This document shows positions 20,948 to 31,724 of a stretch of 64,000 bases of DNA, piece by piece. The DNA lies in NCBI RefSeq assembly GCF_030272615.1, contig NC_081412.1, positions 542,086,335 through 542,150,334 on the forward strand. The letters run 5' to 3'. The DNA comes from Cryptomeria japonica (lineage: Eukaryota > Streptophyta > Pinopsida > Cupressales > Cupressaceae). The translations under genes and the position numbers were made by a program. The notes beneath the pieces are model-generated. The model was not told the DNA's origin, did no database searches, and was given only the letters and a program-made list of their open reading frames with translations. How positions within the stretch are numbered: position 1 is the first letter of the stretch; each line of letters opens with the position of its first letter.

Positions 20948-22560
20948 ATGGCTCAAACAAGATCAATGAAAAACTGACAACCCAAAATTGAAGAGGAGGA
21001 AGAAAACCTCAATGATTTTCATGAGGCCGTTGGAGGAGGCACTAATGATGAAGATCCCAACACTCCAACTCCAGAAGATATAGAAAGAGCACAACATAAT
21101 CCCAAATTTAACACTCTTTGATGAAATTCTTAGAAACAATGTAGATGCTCATTTCTTAAGACTTGCTCAAGAGGGTGCCAAACTACCCTCCAACTTTTAT
21201 ACAACACAGATACGACAAACATCCGAGCAACATAGCCGTCACGATGGTGGAGGAGGTAGAGTCTACTTCCGCTATGACCCTAATCATCAAGGGAATCCTC
21301 CACCTCCTCCTCCTTCAGAAATAGACATGTTGAGGCAACAAGGAGAAAATCTCGCTAACAACTGAATAGTGGTGTGAAGACTACTCGGTTTTCACTTAAC
21401 AACATTTGTCCCTATCCTTTTGATAGGAACATGCTTATGCCACCTTTTCTACGAGGGTTCGAAACACCCAAATTTGAAAAGTATAGAGGCAAAGGAGATC
21501 CTAGGGATCATGTGCGAGAATTTCACTTAGCTTCTTTAGAGGTGGCCTATGAGGACACATATCTAATGCGCCTCTTTCCTCAAAGTTTGGGAGGCACAAC
21601 CACACAATGGTTTTCACGACTACTAGGGCGCATCTGAACATTTGAAGAACTAGTCCAAAAATTCATCGCTCATTATGCACACAACATAGAACGTGATGTC
21701 ACCATGGCAGATTTGTGCAACACCAAACAAAAACCAGGGGAGGTGTTCTCAACTTTCGTACAACGATGGAGGAAACTGTCTAGCAGACGCTCTCTTCATC
21801 TACCTGAGCAAGAACTAATGAAAATTTTCATTTCCAACTTAAATGATGAAATGGAATTTCATTTAGACATGAAGGGTACGAAATCCTTTGAAGAGATGAT
21901 CACTCAAGGACTAAAATGTGAAAGAGCCCTCATCAAAAAGGGACTTATCAAAATTTACAATGAACCCAAAGATGGTCCCCAACCACATTATAATAGTGAT
22001 AAACCAAAATTTTGGAACAAAAACAAGAACGTTATCAATGACGGGATAGTGGATGCAAGAACAATAAAAATTGCATAACCTATGGTTAGGTTTGCAGGAC
22101 AAAATCCCCCTCCTAAAAACAACACCATCACTAATCCACAAAATCAAGGTCGCAATACACAACAAGAGGAACCAAAACAAAAGCAACAAAATTACAAGCC
22201 AACACGCACATAGTGTCCTTAGGGGAACCTATCGAAACAATCTTACGTCAATTGGTATCCTCCAATCTTATGACCTTACCAAAAATATCTAATTATGAGC
22301 CTTAGGTCAAACCTCCATGGTGGTGAGATCATGAACATTGTGAATTTCACCAAGGAAGCAGGCATAAAACAAACAATTGCCATTGACTGAAAGATATTGT
22401 TCAAGATCTTATTGATAGAGGAGAAATTGAAATAGAAGGACATGACCCTAAAACATCTAATGATGATCATTTAATGTTCAAGAATCCACTTCCATCACAT
22501 GATCAAAGGGGTCCTTCCACCTCAGGGAGAAATACAGATACTACAACTAATTATACATAA
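20948..22560 (+). pseudogene. Tat-A gag, broken
   Basis: The start MAQTRSM aligns with MGQTRSQ of Tat-B. Landmarks in order are an acidic EEEEENLNDF segment, ERAQHNP, the FDEIL-AHFLRLAQEGAKLP segment, a poly-proline stretch, the gag core (KFEKYRGKGDPRDHVREFHL and MRLFPQSLGGTTTQWFSRLL), and MADLCNTKQKPGEVFSTFVQRW. The Tat-type knuckle region near 22330 is damaged. Stops occur early (20975), by frameshift near 21118, at 21364 and at 21635. Gag would form the particle that packages element RNA. Confidence 0.85.
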
Positions 22561-22855
22561 GCTGCATACAATTATATTGTGAATCACCTTTATGATGTTG
22601 ATAAACAAGTTGCAACTCTTACCATCAAAGATCCAAATACTGCATGCAACATTGTTATGCATCGTAGCAAGATTACTATTCGAGCAAGACCATAAGGAAC
22701 GAAACCCCTCTCCAAACAATATAATCTTGTAGAGCAATTGGATGAGACACCATCCCTCATCTCCATATTATAACTTTTTCACATAAAAAAATCTTGGATC
22801 AAGCTCTCCAAGAAGCGTCCGTGCCTACCAACCTCAACATAGATCAGTTTCAAGC

Positions 22856-23460
22856 ATGGTTGGTAATCTAAAGGCATCACCATGTCTCACTTTTACTGAA
22901 AGTGACAACACATCTTTCCAAAAACCCCATAATGCATCCCTTCATATTGAAGGATTCATAAACCAACATAGAATCAAGCGAGTCTTGATTGACAATGGAG
23001 TCGGCTTGAATATATGCACCTTGCAGTTAGTCATAGCATTGGGTTATGCAGTAGAATCGATGGAAGCTAGCAAAAAGATAACCATCAAGGCATATGATTA
23101 TGCAGAACGTTCTTCCAGAGGAGTTGTTGTATAACCTATCAGGGTTGGGCCAATGGTGAAGCATATAGTCTTCCAAGTTCTAGACCTTCCTTTGCCATAT
23201 AATCTCTTGTTAGGAAGACCTTGGATGCATACCATGCAAGCTGTTCCATCTACCTATCTCCAATGTATCAAGTTTCTACATAACGGGGTAGAAATTACAA
23301 TCCTTGGTGATGCTAATCCATTTGCATATTGTAACAATATTAACCATCAACCAGAGATCATTGTACCTAACAACAGAGAAGCTATCCCTTCCACATCATA
23401 TGTTAATCCAACCTCTCTTCCAGCTTAACAACCCCTACACCAAAGTAGGAGAAATTAAAA
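22856..23460 (+). pseudogene. Tat-A aspartic protease, broken
   Basis: The frame carries the retropepsin-like active site LIDNGVGLNICTL (positions ~22985-23025). It has Asn instead of the usual Thr/Ser after the catalytic Asp, as in Tat-B. The flap region and the C-terminal LPYNLLLGRPWMH motif follow; the latter corresponds to the I-G-R-D/N signature of retropepsins. A stop at 23132 and a frameshift after 23426 break it. The enzyme would cut the gag-pol polyprotein. Confidence 0.8.
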
Positions 23461-23597
23461 ATGAAAGGGGTTGAGGAAGGTCCCAGGGAATATAATCTTA
23501 GCCAACTCTTTTATGTTGGGCAATTACTCACATCCCCTAGAACTCATGGCAAACCCCAAGGTTTACTTCAACACCACTGGCCAAAAGAACTTGGACT

Positions 23598-24713
23598 TTG
23601 ACACAATTCACCCCTGGTAAAAGTCAAGAGGAGGAAACCATGGATGAAGACCTGGCAGAATGGATCTACACGAACCCTATCGACAAAGAAAGCTTGAAGG
23701 CTAAACTCCCCACTGACAAATATGGAAAAGGCTTCACTATAATGCAAAGAATGGGCTATGATGGCCATAGTGCTTTGGGACATTGCAAACAAGGACGACA
23801 CGAGCCCTTACAACTTGAGTTGAAACCAAAAGATAAAACTGGAGTAGGTTTTCAAAAGGAATCTCTTCCTAAGCTTCGATTCAAAGGAAAACCCAACAAA
23901 CCCGTGTATCAACTAGTTACTCAAAGGATGCAATCCTTGACAATATCTGCAACACCAACAAACCTATCAATAACACCAACAACACCAACCGAGATGATAA
24001 CCCCATCATCAGCATCAGTACCACCAACAATATCAACAACACCAATAACCCCATCAACAACGTCACTAACCCCATCAGCAACACCAGTAGCATCAACAAC
24101 ATCAACAGAACCGATAACCCCATCAACAACATCAGTAACAACAGTTATACCTACGACACCAACAACCCCACCTCCAATAGTACATAAACCCATGACTAAT
24201 GTACTATTCAATTCAAAAGACATCCCAGCCTTGTACAATAATTGGATGCTAGAGAGTGATTTTGAGACAGACTCACATGAGTGGGAATGGGATTCAGTGA
24301 ATCTAAATACTTCAGACGAGGAAGACACATCACCTCCACCACCTCGTAAGGATATCCTAGTTTATGGAGAGGCATGGATTAAAACTTTTTGGGTTCCTGA
24401 GCAAGAAGCAACTTCCACAGGCCCTACATCAAATCCTACACCAGAATCTGACAAGGAGAGTAACATTGATGAACTTCATACCTCCATATTAACCCTTACT
24501 GATGCCTCTAATGAACTCAACTTAATCGATGAGGTAATTCCTATCATCCGTCCCGAACTCATTGAATGGAACCAACCAAATCCCCCATGCCTTGACCATT
24601 TCCAAAATGATGAGGCACTCATAGAATTTCTAGAATTACGGGATAACATACCAAGCGAGGATCATAAAGTTGGGTTTGCCATTGAACTTAACAACACAAC
24701 ATCTTTGGGGTAG
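23598..24713 (+). CDS. Tat-A G-patch domain and Thr/Pro-rich linker
   Basis: The 371-codon frame is open. Residues ~38-82 form a G-patch: GKGFTIMQRMGYDGHSALG, then QGRHEP and TGVGF, matching the usual Gly-rich pattern of this RNA-binding domain. Residues ~110-195 are a low-complexity Thr/Ser/Pro/Ile linker built from diverged ACACCAACAACCCCATCA units. An acidic segment (SDEEDTSPPPP) follows, then a stretch shared with Tat-B (IIRPELIEWNQPNPPCLD) that leads towards reverse transcriptase. The frame is part of the gag-pol polyprotein rather than a separate gene; the apparent start is probably not a real one. Confidence 0.75.
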   Translation: MTQFTPGKSQEEETMDEDLAEWIYTNPIDKESLKAKLPTDKYGKGFTIMQRMGYDGHSALGHCKQGRHEPLQLELKPKDKTGVGFQKESLPKLRFKGKPNKPVYQLVTQRMQSLTISATPTNLSITPTTPTEMITPSSASVPPTISTTPITPSTTSLTPSATPVASTTSTEPITPSTTSVTTVIPTTPTTPPPIVHKPMTNVLFNSKDIPALYNNWMLESDFETDSHEWEWDSVNLNTSDEEDTSPPPPRKDILVYGEAWIKTFWVPEQEATSTGPTSNPTPESDKESNIDELHTSILTLTDASNELNLIDEVIPIIRPELIEWNQPNPPCLDHFQNDEALIEFLELRDNIPSEDHKVGFAIELNNTTSLG

Positions 24714-24935
24714 ATGCCAAACCTTTCAGCTGCAAAAATATTACAATAAAACATGTATCTTCTAGTGAAAACCACACTATGGAACTGTTTGATCCCAAAA
24801 AAGTAAAAAACTTATATTGTATCCAAAGGTGAAAACCTCTTCAAGGCGCCTGAGGATGAAAGGTTTGACATCCTCCCCTTTAGTACAAATCAGGAAAGAT
24901 CAACCATCCTAATAGAGAAAACAAAATAATTCAAT

Positions 24936-26363
24936 GTGGGGACCCCTGAGACTCCTCACCAAATGCATTTGGCATCTCTATTAACTCCAGAGGAACAACC
25001 AAAATTTGTGGAATTCTTCCAGAAGCACCAAATCAACTTTGCATGGTCTTATGCAGACATGCCTGGCTTAGATCTAGATTTGGTCATGCATCACCTAACT
25101 GTAGCAGAAGGAGCTAAACCTATCAAACAAAAGATCAGAAAGATGCACCCACAAATTGTTGTTCTTGTCAAGGCTGAACTTAAAAAGCTCTTGGATATTG
25201 GTTTCATTAGACCAATTGATTATGCAGAGTGGATCTCTAATGTTGTACATGTTGGTAAACCTAATGGGGGCATCTGTATCTGTATAGACTTCAGAGATTT
25301 GAACAAAGCATGTCCTAAAGATGACTTCCCCTTACCAAAAATCGACATGATTTTTGATCTAACAATAGGTCATGGAATGCTTTCTCTTATGGATGGCTTT
25401 TCAGGGTACAACCAAATTAAGATTGCTCCAGAGGATCAACACAAAACTGCTTTCACATGTCCATGGGGAACATACTGTTGGAGTGTGATGCCATTTAGTC
25501 TAAAGAATGCAAGAGCAACATATCAAAGAGCCATGACTACCATATTCCACGACATGATGCATACTATAATGGAAGATTATGTGGATGATTTACTAGCTAA
25601 ATCATTAACAAGAGAGGGTCATCTGGCAATACTGGGTAAAATCTTCGACATATTAGAACAATATCATGTCTGTCTCAATCCAAAGAAATGTGTCTTTGGA
25701 GTAACTTCTGAGAAACTCCTAGGATACATTGTCTCAAGTAAAGGCATTGAGGTAGATCCTGCAAAATTCAAGGCAATCATGGACATGCCACCTCCAAAGA
25801 ATGTTAGTCAGTTGAGTACATTACAAGGGCGGCTACAATCCATTCAACATTTCATTACACAATTGGTTGATAAATATCATCCCTTCACCCATCTATTACA
25901 CAAGAATATCCGCTTTCAATGGGATACAAAATGCCAGCAAGCATTCCAAATGCTTAAATATTACCTAATGCATACACCGTTGTTGATCCCACCAAATCCA
26001 AGCAGACCTCCATCGCTATACATTTCAGCTACAAATATGGCATTAGGAGTATTTCTAGTACAACATAATGCAGAAGGAGAAGAATGTGTGGTCTACTACA
26101 TCTCTCGAACACTGGTAGGCTATGAACTCAATTACACACCTATTGAGCGAGCTTGCCTAAGAGTTATCTTGACAACCACCAAATTGAGGCACTACATGTT
26201 AACACATAAGGTACAACTCATTTCCAAAATAGATCCACTCAAGTACCTACTTAGCAAGGCAACATTAACAGGCCGCTTGGCCAAATGGATTATGATCTTG
26301 AGTGAATTTGATATTGAGTATGTGGACCGCAAAGCTATAAAGGGACAGGTTATTGCAGATTAG
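24936..26363 (+). CDS. Tat-A reverse transcriptase and RNase H segment
   Basis: The 475-codon open frame begins before the RT domain (ASLLTPEEQPKFVEFFQKHQ), then has MHHLTVAEGAKPIKQK and the FIRPIDYAEWISNVVHV fingers motif. The catalytic triad follows: the first Asp in ICIDFRDLNKACPKDDFPLP and the YVDD box at 25578-25589. The connection and gypsy RNase H follow (LYISATNMALGVFL, YYISRTL, then KLRHYMLTHKVQL and TGRLAKWIMILSEFDIEYVD). It ends at TAG (26361-26363) where Tat-B reads CAG, so the stop is a point change inside the polyprotein. Some substitutions at usually conserved sites (for example a Ser in MPFSLKN) also point to decay. Confidence 0.88.
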   Translation: MGTPETPHQMHLASLLTPEEQPKFVEFFQKHQINFAWSYADMPGLDLDLVMHHLTVAEGAKPIKQKIRKMHPQIVVLVKAELKKLLDIGFIRPIDYAEWISNVVHVGKPNGGICICIDFRDLNKACPKDDFPLPKIDMIFDLTIGHGMLSLMDGFSGYNQIKIAPEDQHKTAFTCPWGTYCWSVMPFSLKNARATYQRAMTTIFHDMMHTIMEDYVDDLLAKSLTREGHLAILGKIFDILEQYHVCLNPKKCVFGVTSEKLLGYIVSSKGIEVDPAKFKAIMDMPPPKNVSQLSTLQGRLQSIQHFITQLVDKYHPFTHLLHKNIRFQWDTKCQQAFQMLKYYLMHTPLLIPPNPSRPPSLYISATNMALGVFLVQHNAEGEECVVYYISRTLVGYELNYTPIERACLRVILTTTKLRHYMLTHKVQLISKIDPLKYLLSKATLTGRLAKWIMILSEFDIEYVDRKAIKGQVIAD

Positions 26364-26870
26364 TTGGCTGATGCACCACTTAAAGGTGACCATCCTCTTA
26401 TCTCCAACTTTTCGGATGAAGAAATCTTCATGATCACAACTACACAACCCTGGAAGCTATATTTTGATGGCTCATACACCAGACATGGCTCAGGGGTAGG
26501 TATTCTTTTCATCACACCTCAAGGTGACAACATCCCAGAGTCATACAGGCTCACTTTCCCATGCACAAATAATATAGCAAAATATGAGGCCTTGATCACA
26601 AGACTCAGATTGGCCATACAATGGAACCTGAAAGAGCTACATGTATATGTAGATTCCTAGCTAGTCATTCGACAAGTCATTGATGAATACCAAAAAAAGG
26701 ATGATAAGCTCATGTCGTATAAAAGGATGGTGGATAGTTTCAAAGAATCATTTACAACTATCACATTTGAGCAAGTACCAATAGATCAGAATCGAGGTGC
26801 TAACGCAATGGCTACAATTGCATCTCTCTTGGATCTTCCACAAAATTTGACATGCTATGAGTTCTTGGTA
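26364..26870 (+). pseudogene. Tat-A second RNase H (archaeal type), broken
   Basis: The segment carries the RNase HI pattern WKLYFDGSYTRHGSGVG (first Asp), NNIAKYEALITRLRLA (the Glu) and YVDS-LVIRQ (second Asp). The last is split by TAG at 26658-26660 where Tat-B has CAG. A second RNase H of this kind between RT-RNase H and integrase is the hallmark of Tat-lineage plant elements. Confidence 0.85.
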
Positions 26871-27098
26871 GAACAACTTTGGATCCCCACTTATGATATC
26901 TCTGAAACTAAAATGATATGTCGCCTTGTCAGTTCTGACTCCCCATGGTACAGTGAGTTTTTTACTTACCTACATGACCACACACTTCCTCCTAACCAAT
27001 CAAACAACCAACGAAAAACCTTTATCTGCCAAACCGCTCGATACACCATCATTGTCGAAACCCTATACATACGAAGTCTTGATGGTACTCTCCTTTGA

Positions 27099-28205
27099 TG
27101 TTTGGAACAAGATGAGATAATGAAAGCCTTGGAAGAGGTACATGAAAGAATTTGTGGGGCTCACTCAAGCGGTCCTTCACTAGCAAATAAAATCATGCGA
27201 GCCAGATACTATTGGCCCTCCATGGAGAAGGACTCCTACTACTTTGTCAGAAAGTGCAAGAAGCGCCAAGTTCACAGAGATCTGATATATGCCCCAACAT
27301 AGGAATTGCAACCTATCACAACACCATTGGCCTTTTGTCAATGGGGACTTGACCTTGTGGGTAAAATCCATCCATCTTCATCCAACGACAATAAATTTAT
27401 CATTACCGCCACAAAATACTTCACAAAGTGGATTGAAGCCGTTCCACTCACCCAAGTCACTGGCAAGAAGATTGCCTCATTCATCCTTAATTACATCATC
27501 TGTCAGTATGGTGTACCCATGTCCATCATCATAGATAACGGGCTTCCTTTCAAAAATCAGGATGTCCGTGAACTCTGTGAGAAGTTTCACATCCAACACC
27601 ATTTTTCCACTCCATATTACCCACAAGGAAATGGTCAAGCCGAAGCATCAAACAAGAACATATTGAGGATCCTCAAAAATATAGTCAATGATGCTGGTCG
27701 TGATTGGCACATTGGATTTAATCCAGCACTATGGGCCTATTGAACTAGCATTCAAACACCTGCAAGTGCAACTCCCTACTCACTAGTTTATGGAGTAGAA
27801 GCCATCTTTCCTATTGAGGTTGAAATACCATCTCTATCGGTCTCCTTGCACAATCTGATAGATGATGAAGCATACCGAGTCACACGTCTTTAGGACTTGG
27901 AACTACTTGATGAAAGGTGACAAGCTCCATACAACCACCTAAAAGCCTATCATCAGCGCATGAGTAGAAGCTACAATCATCGAGTCAAACCTCACACATT
28001 TGAGGTAGGATATCTTGTTCTCAGGAAGAATCTTCGCAACCAAACGAACAAAGAACATTAGGGGAAGTTTGAATCAAATTGGCTCGGTCCATAAGTCATC
28101 ACTGTTGTCTTTGGGTCTGGGGCATATCAGTTAGCAACTTCAGAAGGAGAGCCACTAGCAGATCCGATCAACAACATGTATCTAAAAATATTTCATACAT
28201 AAGCT
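27099..28205 (+). pseudogene. Tat-A integrase, broken
   Basis: The segment follows a TGA (27096-27098) that Tat-B shares. A zinc-binding region is present (HERICGAHSSG, then CKKRQVH, with one Cys replaced by Arg compared with Tat-B CKKCQVH). The catalytic core follows: WGLDLVGKIHPSSS with the first Asp, IIDNGLPFKNQDV with the second Asp, and GNGQAEASNKNILRIL with the Glu. The C-terminal part (HTFEVGYLVLRKN, GSGAYQLATSEGEPLADPI) ends near 28200 without a chromodomain. Stops at 27299, 27741, 27891 and 27918 and others inactivate it. Confidence 0.87.
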
Positions 28206-29780
28206 GTGTAGAGCATCAGGCTCATCCAATAGCAGAAAATACCAAAAACATTCAGAAAACAATCCTGAAAAAAATAAAAATACAAAAAAATCAAGAAAAT
28301 ACTAAAGAAAAATCATGCATCCAAACAGTGAAAAACACTTCGGTGGTGCCTTGGGCAAGTACAGTGGTGAAAACCTAGTAAACAGGTGCTATTTGTAAAG
28401 GCTATGGCTCCATTGTTTTTCAGACTTGTTGCAATCACATCCATTGCATTCATTCATCCATCATTTTTACCATGGCTTGTTATTGATCTGCAATTAGGGT
28501 TAGTACTTCATGTGACATGCGTCACAGTGTCATAGAGACATCTAACTGGGGGCAATGCTCTTAACCTAATGATGGAAGTGGATTCTACATTACATGTGAT
28601 TCATTGAGTTAATCATTTAAAAATATCCTAAAGATAATACCAAAAACATTCACAACATTCAAAAAATCCAAAAAACATGACAAAAACATAAAAAATCAAT
28701 AAAAAACATTGCAAAGCACATTATTCCTTGTACATACACATCGCAAGAGACACAACACAACATTTTTGAGATACTTAAATGAGGACCACTTATCAAATCA
28801 ACCAACCAATCAAAACATCTACACACAACTATCTTCACAAGGATGCATCCTTCCTGACAAACAAGACATGGTAACATTTTCTTTGACAAGAAAATTTGGT
28901 TTGGATAATAAGTACTTGGTCGATTTGTTATTTGTTATTTATATTAGGTTCCTACGCTACTCCAGGATATCCACAAGTGATTAGAGTAGTCAAGATGGTT
29001 CCTAATATCTTTTTCTTTGTTTGTTGTCTACACATTGTTCCAATGAAGTTCTGGGGCATATACTAATGGTGTCTACATCGAAAGTTCACTAAGTTACGTG
29101 ATCCTATACAAAAATATAATCATAGATCACTATGGCTTACTGACTATAGTGTATACCTCGACCATTTGTACATGAACTAGAATGGAGGGGAACTTTCCTT
29201 GTCTGTGATGTTTGCTTACAGGTGAAACACTCAACCTTGGTTTTTGTTACCTCGACGAAGATCGATACTACCATGCTTGATGATGAAAATAAAGTACTAT
29301 GAATAATCTATGGATCGTCATTTCATCTCATCTGTATATATTGCATCCCGTTGCATTCCATCCATTCATCCATAAATCCATATTGCTGCATATCATTCAT
29401 ACATAGTAATGACAATGCATACTCTCTTTTTTTGATATTCTTCCATAGGAACGAGTCCTAGGTCCTCCATACCTTCTATCTAACATTGAATCCCCCCCCC
29501 ACCCTCCCCATCTAGGTCATCATCATAATCCCTTCATCGTTTCCCATCAACCCAATCAAGTCAGTTACTCTGTCTACACAGGGACATCGACTCACACACA
29601 CCTAGACTATCAATAGATACTTTTTAATCAAGTATCTTCGGGTCTCAACACGTAATCGATTATGGCAAACCTAGACTACAACAGACATTTATCACAATGA
29701 CCTAGTCTCAAGGGGGCTACTATGATCCACCACAAACAACCTATAACACAAACACTATAAATTGATCAATCAATCAAACA
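28206..29780 (+). other. Tat-A 3' untranslated region
   Basis: No coding frame. It includes A-rich repeats of the type AACATTCAAAAAATCCAAAA (28230-28330 and 28620-28700), also present in Tat-B around 52400-52500. A conserved CTGGGGGCA purine motif lies at 28546. A block at 29040-29190 matches Tat-B 52080-51940. A run of ten C occurs near 29494. Confidence 0.7.
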
Positions 29781-29786
29781 CAATCA

Positions 29787-29995
29787 ACATGGACAATTAC
29801 ATCAATTGTCTAAGTCTCAATGAGTATTTTATTCATATACCTTGACTTCATCGGACAATTACATCAATTGTCTAAGTCACAACAGGTCACTTTGATTCAC
29901 TTACTCAGACTTATCCTGTCCAAGCGAACAACTAACATCAATTGTCACACTTTGACTCAACCGGGGCAATTCAACCAATTGCACCAGATTGTCCA
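29787..29995 (+). repeat. 3'-UTR array with core ACAATTACATCAATTGTC
   Basis: Two near-identical copies (GGACAATTACATCAATTGTC, at 29791 and 29853) and two diverged copies (near 29930 and 29963) are spaced 35-75 bp apart. The core is palindromic (CAATT...AATTG). Tat-B has an unrelated GCGCTTTTGT array at the corresponding distance from its 3' LTR. Confidence 0.7.
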
Positions 29996-30308
29996 ACTAA
30001 TTTTGATCAATTGAACAGTATCAATCAAAAGCACAAACACTACATTTGCACCATGGTCTCTGTGAACTTCGGAAGCCTCTCGTTTCTTCGTATTAACTCC
30101 GTTTTCTCCCGTTCTTTCACCATTCTTTCTAATTTCTTCTATTCTACCTCCCCCCAACTTCTTTCTCTTTTTCGACAGATCGCTCGATTTTTTGAATTTT
30201 TTTCGGCCCATCTCTCGAGGGGGCATACCACCCACTAAATTAACATTTATGGGGCATATTTCTTCACACCATTTTGCTTTTTTTGAAACGACGCGATAAA
30301 CCGCATCC

Positions 30309-30325
30309 TCTCAAAAAGGGGCAAA
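30309..30325 (+). other. Polypurine tract of Tat-A
   Basis: CAAAAAGGGGCAAA lies directly before the LTR TGTAGACAC. The Tat-B copy (CAAAGAGGGGCAAA, minus, 47260-47247) is at the same place. It is the plus-strand priming site. Confidence 0.85.
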
Positions 30326-31075
30326 TGTAGACACATAAATTTGTCCACTTAATGAAAATGAATATTAAGTACTTATTTGATTATTTAACCATCAGTCAAC
30401 AATTAATTCATCTTCAACCTCTTCTTCTATTAACTAAATAAATTATTCAATTTATTTAAATTAATTCATTTAACCACACTAACAATTAATTAAATGAATA
30501 AAGCATATTTGTTTAATTTAACCCCTTTCCTCATTTAAATAAATAAATAAATATTTATTTAAATCTCTAACCCCCCCTGCACTCTCCTACAAATGCAAGT
30601 TGCACAATTTTAGTTGAAATAAATGAATTTTATTTTAATTAAAATCCTATTTTCTCTCACCCACCAAATCCACTTGCATCCTAAATCCCCTTCTAGATTC
30701 TTCCAAACCATTCCAAATTAGCCTAATCCCCCCCCAATTATTGTCACATTCCTAAGCAATGAGAAGTCACTTCTCAAAGCCTCCAAATTCTTTGAAAAGC
30801 ATTAAAGGGTTTTATTCTCCAACAAGTTAACCCCTAAAGTCTTCCAATCCATTAATGGTTCTTACAAAGCCATTACATAACCATTAATGGTTAAACTCAA
30901 CTCACCCACATGGTTAGAGGTTTTCCATCAAACTCAACCCTCATTTAACTCATGGGTCTCTTCAAGCATTCATTGCTTTGACTATGGTTATCCCCACTAA
31001 CTCTTGCACAAGAGTTTGTCCATTGGATAAAGGCATTATTCATTGGATAAAAACTTTATTCACTAACTCAAGCCT

Positions 31076-31077
<2 letters not shown>
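30326..31077 (+). repeat. Truncated 3' LTR of Tat-A
   Basis: It matches the first ~790 bp of the 5' LTR (16665-17455) with scattered substitutions and several small deletions, then passes at CAAGCCTAA into a pure (CA)n tract. The TATA box, R and U5 are missing. Confidence 0.87.

Positions 31078-31166
<89 letters not shown>
31078..31166. repeat. Pure (CA)n microsatellite
   Basis: About 44 uninterrupted CA units replace the second half of the Tat-A 3' LTR. The length and purity suggest recent expansion. Confidence 0.97.
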
Positions 31167-31168
<2 letters not shown>

Positions 31169-31724
31169 GAATTTATATTAAAAAGTGAAAAAATATCTTC
31201 TTTTTAAAATTGGATATATACATGATAAAACTAGTTATAATGAGATTCAGTATATGCCTTTTAATACACTTATTGAAAATCAAATATAATGTAATTTTTT
31301 AATTTTAAAAATATTTTAAAGATAATTTTAAAATATTCTTTATGATAAAATTGAATTAAAAAATTAACTTTCAAACAAAATCAATGATTTAAATTTGATT
31401 CAAGATAATTTTAAACTGTTTTAAAAATAAAAAATAATTCTCTGTCTATTTTCTTATATTTTCTTCATGAGAATAAAGTTAAAAGAAAACAATTTATTTT
31501 TCTTTCATTTAAAATCTAGAAGGAATCTTTATTTATTTATTCATTTTATAAAAACACATTTAAGTCGTATTTACTCTTTGAGATTTTTATGTATGAGGTC
31601 TTCACATTTCCTTATACAACTAAAGAATGCCTCTCGACATTAAAAAGTACTACAATATACAAAATGAACTATTTGATAACATATGACCACACAATTGTAA
31701 TTGACATACATTTTTATATGGAGC
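31167..31724. other. AT-rich sequence, no gene
   Basis: A/T content is very high, with TTTTAAA-type words and no coding frame. It separates the (CA)n tract from the LINE remnant. Confidence 0.5.

Larger units (their letters stand above)
16665..31077 (+). mobile_element. Tat-A: Ty3/gypsy Tat-lineage retrotransposon
   Basis: The order is 5' LTR (16665-18114), tRNA-type primer site, long leader with repeat arrays, small leader ORF, gag, aspartic protease, G-patch, reverse transcriptase/RNase H, a second RNase H, integrase, 3' untranslated region, polypurine tract and a truncated 3' LTR (30326-31077). Reverse transcriptase before integrase defines gypsy. The extra RNase H between the first one and integrase, and the absence of a chromodomain, define the plant Tat lineage. 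All coding parts carry stops or frameshifts, so the copy is dead. The LTRs are alike but clearly diverged by substitutions and small indels, indicating an old insertion. The 5-bp flank on the left is CATAT; the right end is lost. Confidence 0.92.

Noticed and set aside
23917-24328. Minus-strand Leu/Val/Gly-rich frames
   Set aside because: Complement of the Thr/Pro-rich linker repeat inside the Tat-A polyprotein.
28100-28200. Chromodomain at the integrase C-terminus
   Set aside because: Integrase ends shortly after GAYQLATSEGEPLADPI in both copies without the aromatic-rich chromodomain pattern; this agrees with the Tat lineage.
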